Source of the DNA: Roseburia intestinalis L1-82
Lineage (GTDB): Bacteria > Bacillota > Clostridia > Lachnospirales > Lachnospiraceae
NCBI RefSeq assembly: GCF_900537995.1
Contig: NZ_LR027880.1
Location: 3,689,001 to 3,753,000, forward strand
Direction of reading: 5' to 3'
Length of the DNA: 64,000 nucleotides
Shown here: positions 1 through 8,669 of the stretch, piece after piece
How the letters are laid out: the number at the start of each line of letters is the position of its first letter
Position numbering within the stretch: position 1 is the first letter of the stretch
Notes under the pieces: generated by a model
What the model saw: the letters and a program-made list of their open reading frames with translations, nothing else
Told to the model about the DNA's origin: nothing
The model's database searches: none
Made by a program: the position numbers and the translations under genes

Positions 1-49
1 ATATCCCGGCGGAGGGCTTTTGAATTCATAGGACATAATTTCCTATGAA

Positions 50-103
50 TTCAAAAAAGCCTGCCCTCATAATCTGTGATTACCACATCTTATGAGGACA
101 GGC
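50..103 (-). terminator. Rho-independent terminator of the chemotaxis receptor gene
   Basis: On the minus strand a 14-bp stem (positions 90-103 with 59-72, one G/U-type mismatch) is followed by a run of T at 58-53. A second inverted repeat, TTGAATTCATAGGA with its complement at 20-33 and 41-54, lies immediately downstream. The position 25 bp past the receptor stop codon fits a factor-independent terminator. Confidence 0.85.
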
Positions 104-127
104 CATAATTCATGACAACGGATTCGC

Positions 128-1816
128 CTATCTTAAAACAAATTTGCCAACGATCTCACGGAGCTCGTCTGCACAGGAGTAACACTCAGATACCATATCA
201 TGTGTAGCACCTGTTTTCTCCACCATACCGCTTGTCTTTGACGCAATATCGGATACACCGACTGCTGCTTCTCCCACAGTATCGTTGATACCGCTTAATG
301 CCTGTGCGATCGACTCGATCAAATCCGAGAGCTGCAGCATAGAATCTTTTACCTGATTCATGTTGGACTTGAATACATCTGCATCATCCTGATACTGGGC
401 ACCTACCTGTTCAAATTCTTTATAATCTTCAAGTACGGTCGTCTCCAAAAATCCGGTTGTCTCACTTAAGCACTCTGTCATATTACCAACTGCTTCATTG
501 ACAGCCTTTACAATATTACCGATATCTGCGATTGCTTTTGAGGTCTGGTCTGCAAGACTTCCGATCTCTGTTGCAACAACTGCAAATCCACGTCCTGCTT
601 CTCCGGCTCTCGCAGCCTCAATACTTGCATTCAATGCTAAAAGTCCGGTCTGGGAAGAAATTTCCATAATGGTGTTAGTCAGCTCATTGATCTTTTCAAC
701 TGCCTTTGATCCCTCGATCGCCTTTTCGGATTTTTCTTTCACATTCGTATACATTTCCATGGTACGGTTACTTGCAGTTACTGTCTTATTACACAGATTC
801 TTTGCTCTGTCCATAACCTCATTGGAAACATCTGCACCTTTTTCAGCCATTTCTGTAAGTCTGTCAGCTTCCTCTTTCATGGTGCCGACATTTTCATTGA
901 TATTTACAGTCGTTGCTGCAGTCTCCTGCATACCCGCTGCAAGCTGCTGGCTGGTTGCGGAGTTATCTGAGCACATGTGATCCACCGTCTCAGTTACCTG
1001 TTTTAATCCATCTACATTTCCGGTAATCTGCTGGCTTGCTGTGTCAATATTTGCAACCATTTCACGCAGATTTCTTCTCATAGCACGGAGTTCCCGCGCC
1101 ATAAAACCGGTTTCGTCTGTTCTTTTACATAAACCGTCACTCTTTGCATTATGACTGAAATTCAGATCTGCAGTATTTTTGATAATCTCTGTCAGATGTT
1201 CCAGTGGTGTACAGATGAAGCGGCTTAACAGATATCCAATAATCACACAGACAACAAGTGTAATTCCTGCTGTTATACTCATAAACCAGATCATCTGATT
1301 AACCGGTTTTACAATCTCATCTTTGTCAGCAGTTACAACCACGATCATATGGTCTGGTGTCAGCGCATATCCGGCATACTTGATTCCGCCATTAAATTCA
1401 TATTCAACAACAGCATCCTCCGGAACAGTTCCGGACGCAAGCTGTGATACCACCTCTTTAACCACAGTGTTTTCAACTGGCTGCCCAATCTTATCTGCGG
1501 TCGGATGATAGATCATCGTACCATCTTCTGATACCAGATATGCATATGCACTCTCTACTCCTGTCATGTTGATCTCACTTATGATTTTCGAATATTCTTC
1601 ATCTGTTGCAATATCTGCCGGAATATTCCCGATCGTCTGTGCTCCCATCTCTGCAAGACTCAGAATATAATTTGAATTTACGTTTTCAACAACTTTCCTC
1701 GATTTTGAACTGGCATTGATCACACTCCCTACAAGAGACACAACAACAATAAAAACCGCCAGCAAAGTAATTTTCGCTGAAATTGAATGAATGAATGTTA
1801 CTTTTTCCTGTTTCAT
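128..1816 (-). CDS. Methyl-accepting chemotaxis protein, membrane receptor
   Basis: Inner-membrane chemoreceptor of 562 aa that would signal to CheA/CheW. A first transmembrane helix lies near residues 15-35, then a sensory domain of the dCache/PAS-like type with a [13 protein letters not shown] segment, a second helix near 175-200, a HAMP linker and a methyl-accepting signalling domain. The signalling hairpin tip is recognisable ([16 protein letters not shown], then [17 protein letters not shown]). The start is set at MKQEKV because AAAGG lies just upstream; an in-frame ATG seven codons earlier lacks a ribosome site. A TATAAT at 1880-1875 preceded by TGC suggests an extended -10 promoter. 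The ligand cannot be told from sequence. Monocistronic, with its own terminator. Confidence 0.95.
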   Translation of the reverse strand: MKQEKVTFIHSISAKITLLAVFIVVVSLVGSVINASSKSRKVVENVNSNYILSLAEMGAQTIGNIPADIATDEEYSKIISEINMTGVESAYAYLVSEDGTMIYHPTADKIGQPVENTVVKEVVSQLASGTVPEDAVVEYEFNGGIKYAGYALTPDHMIVVVTADKDEIVKPVNQMIWFMSITAGITLVVCVIIGYLLSRFICTPLEHLTEIIKNTADLNFSHNAKSDGLCKRTDETGFMARELRAMRRNLREMVANIDTASQQITGNVDGLKQVTETVDHMCSDNSATSQQLAAGMQETAATTVNINENVGTMKEEADRLTEMAEKGADVSNEVMDRAKNLCNKTVTASNRTMEMYTNVKEKSEKAIEGSKAVEKINELTNTIMEISSQTGLLALNASIEAARAGEAGRGFAVVATEIGSLADQTSKAIADIGNIVKAVNEAVGNMTECLSETTGFLETTVLEDYKEFEQVGAQYQDDADVFKSNMNQVKDSMLQLSDLIESIAQALSGINDTVGEAAVGVSDIASKTSGMVEKTGATHDMVSECYSCADELREIVGKFVLR

Positions 1817-2001
1817 CGTACCTTTCTTCCGTATCAAATTTGAACACGGTTTCCCCTTCTTAGTGTTTTTCAGAATTATAGCACAATTTTATTTGAAATG
1901 CATTTTGTTTTCATTAAAATTTCAAAATTACTTATTATAATTTTTAATGAATTAAAATAAGACCCTGTTAACAGGATCTCTCTTTAGAAGAATCTCTATA
2001 A

Positions 2002-2085
2002 TGCCGGCGACCGGAATCGAACCGGTACTGTATTTCTACAACAGGATTTTAAGTCCTGCGCGTCTGCCAGTTCCGCCACGCCGGC
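2002..2085 (-). tRNA. tRNA-Leu (anticodon UAA)
   Basis: Minus-strand cloverleaf with acceptor GCCGGCG pairing CGCCGGC, D-arm TGGCGGAACTGGCAGACG, anticodon stem CAGGA/TCCTG enclosing CTTAAAA, a long class II variable arm and the T-arm GGTTCGATTCC. The discriminator is A and CCA is not encoded. At 84 nt it has the expected class II leucine length. Confidence 0.97.
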
Positions 2086-2169
2086 ATTTTCCATATGTAC
2101 TGCTTCCTATGTTCAAAGGCTTTCACTCACGAGCTACTTAAAAATGCCTTCCTACCGGACAATACACAA

Positions 2170-2251
2170 TGGGCAGAGGTGGATTCGAACCACCGAAGCA
2201 AATTGCAGCAGATTTACAGTCTGTCCCCTTTGGCCACTCGGGAATCTGCCC
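2170..2251 (-). tRNA. tRNA-Tyr (anticodon GUA)
   Basis: Minus-strand cloverleaf with acceptor GGGCAGA/TCTGCCC, anticodon stem CAGA/TCTG enclosing CTGTAAA, a long variable arm and the T-arm GGTTCGAATCC. CCA is not encoded. It lies 84 bp from tRNA-Leu in the same direction, so the two are probably cotranscribed; the rest of 1817-2357 shows no gene. Confidence 0.97.
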
Positions 2252-2357
2252 ATTTATCAGATACGCAAAATGCGCTCTGACAAGAAAAGATTATAGCATA
2301 GCAGCTTCTATTATGCAAGTATTTTTTGTCCGAAAGCCATACCTTAAAACCTGAAAA

Positions 2358-4562
2358 CTAATTTTCTGATCTGTCATACATCAAAATAACTGCGGAATAT
2401 TTCTGCAGGCTTATTTTGAGTACTCCATCCGCAACTTCATACTGTTTTGGCATCAGTGAATAGCCCGTCTCATTTGAAATGATCACACGCTCTAACACTG
2501 CTTTTTTCGGTATTCCGCACTGCCATACTTCAAGTTCCACATCACGTTCCTGTTCCTTATTATTCACAAGGACAACAAACTGCTCCCTGCGGTTAAATCT
2601 CGCGTAACAAAGGAGATTATCATCTCCTCGGAGATTATCATCTCCTCGGAGATTATTGTCTCCTCGGAGATTATCGTCTCCTCGGAGATTATCGTCTCCT
2701 CGGAGATTATCGTCTCCTTTTAAAAACATAAGGGAACCGGTGCGGAGTGCTTCATGTTCTTTATGAATGCGGATAATATCACGATGAAAATCGATCAGGA
2801 CAATGTCCTCTTTCCCCCATGGATAGGTACGTCTGTTATCCGGGTCTGTAAATCCGCAGAGCCCTGCCTCATCACCATAATAAATGGTAGGTGCACCCGG
2901 CCATGTCATCTGGACAACCACTGCCTCACGAAACACCGCCGGTTTAATTCCTTCCTCAGCAGCTGCCGTGCCAAGTGTTGCTGCACGTCCCACTTTTTCG
3001 TTAGTTCTTGTCATGAATCTGGAATGATCATGATTTGAAAGCTCATTCATGGCACACAAAAGCTGCGATGTCTGGAAACTTGCCATATAATGACGCATGG
3101 AGTCTTCAAAATCTTTCACGCTTCCCTTTAACTGTGGTTTTGCCTCATCGCTGTGTTTTTCCATACCGGTCAAAAACCAGGTCAGCGGCTCCATGAATGC
3201 ATCATAGTTCATAACGGTATCCCACTGGTCACCTTTCTGGAGCCATTCCTTCGGGTCACCGTAATGCTCTGCTAAAATAATTGCATCCGGGTTTGCCGTT
3301 TTCACTGATTTACGGAAATCTCTCCAGAACTTATGGTTCATCTCCGGGGAATGTCCTAAATCTGCAGCAACATCAAGTCTCCAGCCATCCGCATTGTATG
3401 GCGGAGATACCCATTTTGCTGCAACACGCATGATATCATCATACAGTTTTTCAGAGCCTTCATAGTTGAGTTTTGGCAGCGTATCATGTCCCCACCAGCC
3501 CTCGTAGGTCGTATTGTACGGCCATGCAAACTGATCCTGGAAGCCAAAGAAATTGCGGTACGGACTGTCTTTGGAAACAAAGGCTCCATCCTCATAATCG
3601 CCGCTTACCTGATAGATTTCCTCGCGGTCAAGCCATTTATTAAATGATCCACAGTGATTGAACACACCGTCTAAGATCACTTTCATGCCACGCGCATGGA
3701 TCTCTTCTACCAGCTCTGCAAAAAAACGGTTGCTCGCCTCAAGATTTTTCTTATTGGTCACACGGTTGATATAGCGTTCAGCCTTTCTGTTATCACTCAC
3801 ACCGTCTTTTAACAGCCCGCCGCCGTCCTCAACGATTTTTCCATAATGCGGGTCAATATAATCATAATCCTGGATATCGTATTTATGATTGGATGGGGAC
3901 ACAAATAATGGGTTAAAATAAATTACTTCCACACCCAGTTTCTGCAGATAATCCAGTTTCTGTCTGACACCCTCTAAGTCACCGCCATAAAACTCTGCCA
4001 CGGAAAAATCAGACGGGCACTGATCCCAGCTGTCCATCTTTCTGCTGGTAGAACGGATATAATAGTACTCATCGGTCAGCACATCATTCGACGTATCGCC
4101 GTTGTAAAAACGGTCGACTAAGATCTGGTACATAACTGCACCCTTTGACCATTCCGGTGTTGAAAATCCCGGAATAATGCAGAAACGGTATTCGTCACGT
4201 TTTTCCTTGCTGACACCATAGCGGTCATAATATACATTTAACAGACCGCTTGCCACTTTAAAATAATAGTAAAACGGCTCCTCTCCGAGTGTGAATTTTA
4301 CCTCATAATAATCAAAGGCTCCCTCGGTCTCTGTCTTTTTCATTTTATATTTTTTATCTCCGGTACACAGCCATACGATATCGACATTATCGCGCGCTGT
4401 ACGGAAACGGACAGTCACTTCATCCCCTGCATCCGGTTCCACCGGCTGTCTGTAATCTGCCGTTCCATCCGAAAAAAGTGCATTCTTTTTTAACAGCGGA
4501 CGCATCTGCATAATATATCTCTGTATACGGTTTAACTCATAAACTGATTCTTCCTGGTTCAT
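2358..4562 (-). CDS. GH13 alpha-amylase family enzyme (neopullulanase/cyclomaltodextrinase-like)
   Basis: Cytoplasmic enzyme of 734 aa without signal peptide, expected to cleave alpha-1,4 (perhaps alpha-1,6) links in maltodextrins. An N-terminal beta domain (about residues 40-130) precedes the GH13 barrel. The four conserved regions are visible: DGVFNH (about 298), GWRLDVAAD with nucleophile Asp near 397, ILAEHYG with acid/base Glu near 432, and NHD with the third Asp near 512. Between the barrel and the C-terminal beta domain lies a (GDDNLR) repeat encoded by an 18-bp minisatellite. The start is MNQEESVY, behind AGAAAGGAAA. A more upstream in-frame ATG (4610) abuts the TATAAT box, so it cannot be the start of a transcript from that promoter. 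Confidence 0.9.
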   Translation of the reverse strand: MNQEESVYELNRIQRYIMQMRPLLKKNALFSDGTADYRQPVEPDAGDEVTVRFRTARDNVDIVWLCTGDKKYKMKKTETEGAFDYYEVKFTLGEEPFYYYFKVASGLLNVYYDRYGVSKEKRDEYRFCIIPGFSTPEWSKGAVMYQILVDRFYNGDTSNDVLTDEYYYIRSTSRKMDSWDQCPSDFSVAEFYGGDLEGVRQKLDYLQKLGVEVIYFNPLFVSPSNHKYDIQDYDYIDPHYGKIVEDGGGLLKDGVSDNRKAERYINRVTNKKNLEASNRFFAELVEEIHARGMKVILDGVFNHCGSFNKWLDREEIYQVSGDYEDGAFVSKDSPYRNFFGFQDQFAWPYNTTYEGWWGHDTLPKLNYEGSEKLYDDIMRVAAKWVSPPYNADGWRLDVAADLGHSPEMNHKFWRDFRKSVKTANPDAIILAEHYGDPKEWLQKGDQWDTVMNYDAFMEPLTWFLTGMEKHSDEAKPQLKGSVKDFEDSMRHYMASFQTSQLLCAMNELSNHDHSRFMTRTNEKVGRAATLGTAAAEEGIKPAVFREAVVVQMTWPGAPTIYYGDEAGLCGFTDPDNRRTYPWGKEDIVLIDFHRDIIRIHKEHEALRTGSLMFLKGDDNLRGDDNLRGDDNLRGDNNLRGDDNLRGDDNLLCYARFNRREQFVVLVNNKEQERDVELEVWQCGIPKKAVLERVIISNETGYSLMPKQYEVADGVLKISLQKYSAVILMYDRSEN
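2612..2719 (-). repeat. 18-bp coding minisatellite, six units, in the GH13 gene
   Basis: Six head-to-tail units of GGAGATTATCATCTCCTC (variants at two or three positions) begin at 2612, 2630, 2648, 2666, 2684 and 2702. Each unit is itself an imperfect palindrome. In frame they encode GDDNLR (one GDNNLR, last ending in GDDNLL). The array sits between catalytic and C-terminal domains, where length changes in steps of six residues would be tolerated. Confidence 0.97.
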
Positions 4563-4612
4563 GTAATCCCTATTTTCCTTTCTTTGCGAAAATTTACGAA
4601 AACTCTTCATTT

Positions 4613-4640
4613 ATTATAACACAGAATGGTACTTTCGCAA
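4613..4640 (-). promoter_or_regulatory. Sigma-A type promoter of the GH13 gene
   Basis: Minus strand: -35 TTGCGA (4640-4635), 16-bp spacer, -10 TATAAT (4618-4613). It lies about 50 bp upstream of the chosen ATG. No clear cre-like or MalR-like operator was recognised. Confidence 0.7.
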
Positions 4641-4762
4641 CGTCTAAAACTGCATTTATACAAATAATAACACACAAACAAGTCCACTGACCATAAAAAT
4701 CTGAAAGACACTGCAAACCTTATATCCTGTTAGATATACATAATACCAGGACCTAAAATCTA

Positions 4763-4791
4763 TTTACACAGATAATTTCACGTTATATAAT
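4763..4791 (+). promoter_or_regulatory. Sigma-A type promoter of the HD-GYP gene
   Basis: Plus strand: -35 TTTACA (4763-4768), 17-bp spacer, -10 TATAAT (4786-4791), about 38 bp upstream of the TTG start codon. It is divergent from the GH13 promoter across a roughly 120-bp gap. Confidence 0.8.
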
Positions 4792-4829
4792 TTTCGTATG
4801 GAATTTTTAATTTAAAGGAGGATCTCAGG

Positions 4830-6707
4830 TTGACTGACAGTGATATCAAGCTTTTTTTCGATGTCTATTTTAATAATTTTATCACCAGCATTTCCTGGGA
4901 TGAACAGATTCATGCTCCGGCTGCAAAAGAAGAATGGATCAGATGCCTGAAAAACTGTGGGCGTTCAAGATATCAGCTTTGTATCGAGGATGATCTTTTA
5001 TTCCATTCATTTTTCACGCACTTAAAAGAAGATAAATCTACTTTAAGCAACAGCCAGTATGATCTGGTCTTAAGCTATTGCCGTAAACTTTATTACAGCC
5101 AGTATAATGAGCCATCCCTGCAGCTTCGTTTTGCAAAAGAGCTGATTTCTCATTATGAAGCAAATAAAGATGTGGAGAGTCTTATTTTTCTCTACACCTG
5201 CGCCGCCTATTCCGCACTTCAGCTTTCCCGCACAGGCGATCATAAGATGGGGCTGCGCTCAAGTGACTATTACAAAAAAGTTGTAGCACTGCGCGATAAG
5301 ATCGACACATTTCAGGTACCGGAAAGCCGCGATTATATTTTTGTCGCCTATGATAACCTGATCCGTGTTGAGCCGTTTCTTCACAATCTGCCGATTGAGG
5401 AGGCATATCAGTTCTTTTTAGAACTGATCGAACCGCGCAAGCAGGAAAAGTTCTGCCGTTACGATACGGTCAATCCGCGCATTCCCAAAATTGTAAATAA
5501 AACGATCAACAATTTTCTCTCCTGCGAAAATGACCTGCTGCTTTTTGATATTGAATTTCCGGATTCACTGCGGCTGCATTTATCCGAACTGACACTGCAG
5601 CATTATACCCAAGTCCTTAAGCACAAGGGTTCCATTTACGACTGTCCGCCCGCCCTCGTATTTCAATATTATCGTCTCATGGCAGAAGAAGAGGCATTAA
5701 GCTGGGACGAAGCTTATTCGGTCGTAGATGATTATTATACCCGAAAAAAAGAAATGATTCCGGATGAAACAGAACTGGATTATCTGTCCTTTTATGTGGA
5801 TCTTCCAATTCTTCTGATGCACTTTCTGTCCCATACCACCCTTTCCGAGGCAGAAAAAGATCGCAGAAACCTCACTTACCGCAGTATGGTCATTCATTTT
5901 CTGTCGACAAGACATTACCGTCTGCACACATACTCGCAGTATGATGGTATGCGTATGGCATGTTTTCATCCAATCGTGCTTGATACGTTCCACCACCCGG
6001 TTGAAAAGACAAACTTTATCCTTGATCTGATCGTTTCTAGTCATCTGGCAACACTGACACACTCCGTTATGGTTTCCTATCTGGCGGAGGCGCTTTTAAA
6101 ATATATTTTCGATGATAAGCCAGAGCTTCTGATCTGCCCGGCACTTGGTTCGACGGTTTCTGAAATTCAGAAAAACCGCACGCATATCATTGATTTCGCC
6201 GTGCAGGGTTCGATGCTTCACGATATCGGTAAAAACGGAATCGTCCCGATCATCAACACGCAGCACCGCAGGCTGACGGATTACGAGTTTGACCTGATCC
6301 GCATGCATCCGGAAACGGGAGCAAAGGATCTCGCCTCTGTTCCTGATTTTGCGTGTTATGCAGATATCGCACATGGACATCACCGCACTTATGACGGCAC
6401 AGGCGGTTATCCGGATGACTTTGACATCCTCCATTCACCGTGCCGCCCGGTCATTGATCTCGTGCACATCTGTGACTGCCTGGATGCCGCTACGGATTAC
6501 TTAAGCCGCAACTATCACAATGCAAAAGATTTTGATACCGTGCTTTCGGAACTGGCGGATGGCCGTGGCACACAGTATAATCCGAATATCATTGACCTGA
6601 TCCTGGATCATCCGGATCTTCAGAAAGAGCTTGCCTCTTTAATCGGACCAAACCGCGAAAATATCTATTATGATGTATACCGCACTTTTGCGAACAAACA
6701 AAAATAA
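4830..6707 (+). CDS. HD-GYP domain protein, putative cyclic-di-GMP phosphodiesterase
   Basis: 625-aa cytoplasmic protein starting with TTG, chosen because AAAGGAGG lies 7 bp upstream. About 400 N-terminal residues look alpha-helical and resemble no domain I can name. The C-terminal third carries an HD-GYP-type domain: MLHDIGKNGI (His/Asp near 464-465) and then GHHRTYDGTGGYP (about 516-528), the metal-binding and GYP signatures of phosphodiesterases that open cyclic-di-GMP. Standalone gene with its own promoter and terminator. The sensory input is unknown; the helical N-terminus may be a protein-interaction module. Confidence 0.85.
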   Translation: MTDSDIKLFFDVYFNNFITSISWDEQIHAPAAKEEWIRCLKNCGRSRYQLCIEDDLLFHSFFTHLKEDKSTLSNSQYDLVLSYCRKLYYSQYNEPSLQLRFAKELISHYEANKDVESLIFLYTCAAYSALQLSRTGDHKMGLRSSDYYKKVVALRDKIDTFQVPESRDYIFVAYDNLIRVEPFLHNLPIEEAYQFFLELIEPRKQEKFCRYDTVNPRIPKIVNKTINNFLSCENDLLLFDIEFPDSLRLHLSELTLQHYTQVLKHKGSIYDCPPALVFQYYRLMAEEEALSWDEAYSVVDDYYTRKKEMIPDETELDYLSFYVDLPILLMHFLSHTTLSEAEKDRRNLTYRSMVIHFLSTRHYRLHTYSQYDGMRMACFHPIVLDTFHHPVEKTNFILDLIVSSHLATLTHSVMVSYLAEALLKYIFDDKPELLICPALGSTVSEIQKNRTHIIDFAVQGSMLHDIGKNGIVPIINTQHRRLTDYEFDLIRMHPETGAKDLASVPDFACYADIAHGHHRTYDGTGGYPDDFDILHSPCRPVIDLVHICDCLDAATDYLSRNYHNAKDFDTVLSELADGRGTQYNPNIIDLILDHPDLQKELASLIGPNRENIYYDVYRTFANKQK

Positions 6708-6739
6708 CCATGCGATTTTAACCGCATGGTTATTTTTTC
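6703..6739 (+). terminator. Rho-independent terminator of the HD-GYP gene
   Basis: A 12-bp perfect stem (6703-6714 with 6723-6734) overlaps the stop codon and is followed by T residues to 6738. Confidence 0.9.
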
Positions 6740-6741
6740 AG

Positions 6742-6774
6742 AAAAAAAGATAGCTATCGGCTAGCTATCTTTTT
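6742..6774. terminator. Bidirectional terminator hairpin at the edge of intergenic element copy 1
   Basis: Stem AGATAGCTA (6748-6756) pairs with TAGCTATCT (6762-6770). It has T5 on the plus side and T7 on the minus side (6748-6742). In the minus direction it ends the transcript that has run through cysN and then through the 196-nt repeat. Copy 2 of the repeat has a different hairpin at the same place. Confidence 0.8.
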
Positions 6775-6966
6775 AGGAGAAGGTATTTTTACTATGGGGT
6801 ATAGCAAAAAATATATATAATGTATTGGGGGGTTTTTACAGTAATTATAATAGCATGAGCGGCAGGATAAGTGTGCACAAATTTGAAGTTTTTTTACCGC
6901 CCAAACTATACAAAATAAACAGTACCTTAGTACCGGTTTAAAAACTGGTACTAAAATTATGCACAA
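6771..6966. repeat. 196-nt intergenic element, copy 1 (downstream of cysN)
   Basis: This stretch aligns without gaps to 16053-16248. The first 87 nt differ at only 3 positions. Further identical blocks are GTGTGCACAAA (6871-6881), ACAGTACCTT (6919-6928) and ATGCACAA (6959-6966), each at exactly the same offset in both copies; the stretches between them have diverged but kept their length. On the minus strand it forms the 3' UTR of cysN, bounded by the terminator at 6742-6774. No known RNA family was recognised. Confidence 0.9.
6794..6858 (+). other. Possible pair of overlapping micro-ORFs in element copy 1
   Basis: Behind AGGAGAAGG (6776-6784) an ATG opens MGYSKKYI (6794-6820). Its TAA overlaps the ATG of a second frame, MYWGVFTVIIIA (6820-6858), in a TAATG coupling arrangement. 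In copy 2 the two changes inside the second frame are both synonymous. This is suggestive only: three substitutions are too few to prove coding, and a terminator lies directly upstream. Confidence 0.25.
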
Positions 6967-6977
6967 ACGATTGCGCA

Positions 6978-8669
6978 TCAGATTTCCCAATAGTTTTCAT
7001 GGAAGATCACTTTGCGGTAAGTTCCGAAGGTCAGCCAGTGGTTCCAGAATTCTGTATCCGTCTCTCCCTGTCCATATCCGTCTAAGAATGCCTGCAGATC
7101 TTTCTGCGATTTCACATTCACGGCAAATCCTCTTCCGTTGACAACCGGAACTCCTGAGTAGCGGTAATCTGCTAATGGAAGGATCGCCTCGATCTTATTG
7201 TCACGCACCTGTACGGCAGCCTGATCTCTTAAGATCAAAATATCAAAGTACTCCGGATATTCATAAGTCTCGCTCTTCGTCGGGATCTCATCTCCCACGG
7301 TGTAGGTCTTCTGCTCCGGTTTATGTTTCGCAATCAAAGATTTCTCCATGTTATAGTAAAACTCCTCGAAAATATCTCCGCGCGCTTTTAAGTCTCCGTA
7401 AACAAATACCGGTTCCTCTGTCTCATTGCCGCTTGCAAACTGCTCCACGACACCGCAGGCGGAAGTCATGTTGGTCACACGGTCGATTAAAATCAGTTCA
7501 CCCATGGTCTTATGTTTTTTGAATACATCAAGCGGTATCTTTTCGTCTAACACAATGCTGCAGACTGCGATCTCATTTTTTCCCAATATATCGGTCGGAT
7601 GATGCTCCCCGGTATTGACATCGATCTTATAGGAGATCTCTGTCACAGTTCCTGTGATCAGTTTGGTTCCGAGTTTGATAAAGTAATCGCCTCCGGCTGA
7701 CAGGTTATTGTCATCCATCCAGAGAAGCGTTGTCGTAAATTTCTGCGCCGCCGTGATGCCGCTGCCATTTTCCAACACACATCCTCTTGAGACGTCGATC
7801 TCTTTGTCTAACTGGATCGTAACCGGCTGTCCGGTCTGTGCGGTATCCGCCTCTTTTCCGGCTACTAAAATGCTCTTTACACTGGCGGTCTCATTGCCCG
7901 GCAGTACCGTTAAGGTATCACCCACATGCACCTCTCCGGCCTCGATCTGTCCCTGGAAACCACGGAAAGTATGGTTCGGACGGCACACGCGCTGTACCGG
8001 CATATAAAATCCCTGCTCTTTTGCCTTTTCAGTCACATCGACTTCCTCAAGGTAAGTTAAAATCGGTTCGCCGGTGTACCATGGAATGTTATCGGATTTC
8101 TTTGTGACGTTATCGCCCTCTGTCGCAGATACCGGAATGATCTTGACGCTCTCCAGTCCAAGTTCGCCGGCAAGCTGTAAAATCTCTGCCTGGATCGCAT
8201 TAAATTTTTCCTGGTCATAGCCGATCAGATCCATCTTGTTTACCGCAAATACAAAGTAGCGGATTCCCATCAGCGCACAGATCCTTGCATGACGTCTTGT
8301 CTGCACCAGCACACCCTGTGTCGCATCCAGAAGAATGATCGCAAGGTCCGCAAAGGAAGCTCCCACTGCCATGTTTCTGGTGTACTCTTCATGACCAGGT
8401 GTATCTGCCACGATAAAGCTTCTGCGGTCTGTTGTAAAATAACGGTATGCAACGTCGATCGTGATACCCTGTTCACGCTCTGCCATCAGACCGTCAAGCA
8501 GCAGGGAATAATCGATGGCCCCCTCTCTGCTTCCGACTTTACTGTCTAATTCGAGTGCTTTTTCCTGATCTGCATAAAGCAGTTTTGCATCGTATAAAAT
8601 ATGTCCGATCAGTGTGGATTTTCCGTCATCCACACTACCGCAGGTGATAAATTTAAGTAAACCTTTCAT
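6978..8669 (-). CDS. cysN: Sulfate adenylyltransferase subunit 1 (GTPase subunit CysN)
   Basis: GTP-driven large subunit of ATP sulfurylase, which with CysD converts sulfate and ATP into adenosine-5'-phosphosulfate (APS). At 563 aa it shows the EF-Tu-like G motifs: GSVDDGKST (residues 11-19), DTPGHEEYTRN (89-99) and NKMD (144-147), followed by beta-barrel domains. There is no fused CysC kinase domain with its own P-loop, in line with an APS rather than PAPS route. The ATG follows the cysD TAG with no gap, so the two are translationally coupled. It is the last gene of the sulfate operon; the 196-nt repeat lies just behind it. Confidence 0.95.
   Translation of the reverse strand: MKGLLKFITCGSVDDGKSTLIGHILYDAKLLYADQEKALELDSKVGSREGAIDYSLLLDGLMAEREQGITIDVAYRYFTTDRRSFIVADTPGHEEYTRNMAVGASFADLAIILLDATQGVLVQTRRHARICALMGIRYFVFAVNKMDLIGYDQEKFNAIQAEILQLAGELGLESVKIIPVSATEGDNVTKKSDNIPWYTGEPILTYLEEVDVTEKAKEQGFYMPVQRVCRPNHTFRGFQGQIEAGEVHVGDTLTVLPGNETASVKSILVAGKEADTAQTGQPVTIQLDKEIDVSRGCVLENGSGITAAQKFTTTLLWMDDNNLSAGGDYFIKLGTKLITGTVTEISYKIDVNTGEHHPTDILGKNEIAVCSIVLDEKIPLDVFKKHKTMGELILIDRVTNMTSACGVVEQFASGNETEEPVFVYGDLKARGDIFEEFYYNMEKSLIAKHKPEQKTYTVGDEIPTKSETYEYPEYFDILILRDQAAVQVRDNKIEAILPLADYRYSGVPVVNGRGFAVNVKSQKDLQAFLDGYGQGETDTEFWNHWLTFGTYRKVIFHENYWEI

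Noticed and set aside
2612..2719. Assembly artefact or CRISPR-like repeat
   Set aside because: Units differ by single bases and stay in frame inside a complete enzyme gene, so a true coding minisatellite is more likely.
6806..6820. Programmed -1 frameshift joining the two micro-ORFs at the A-run
   Set aside because: The heptamer does not fit the X XXY YYZ pattern in the zero frame in either copy, and the stop-start overlap explains the arrangement better.
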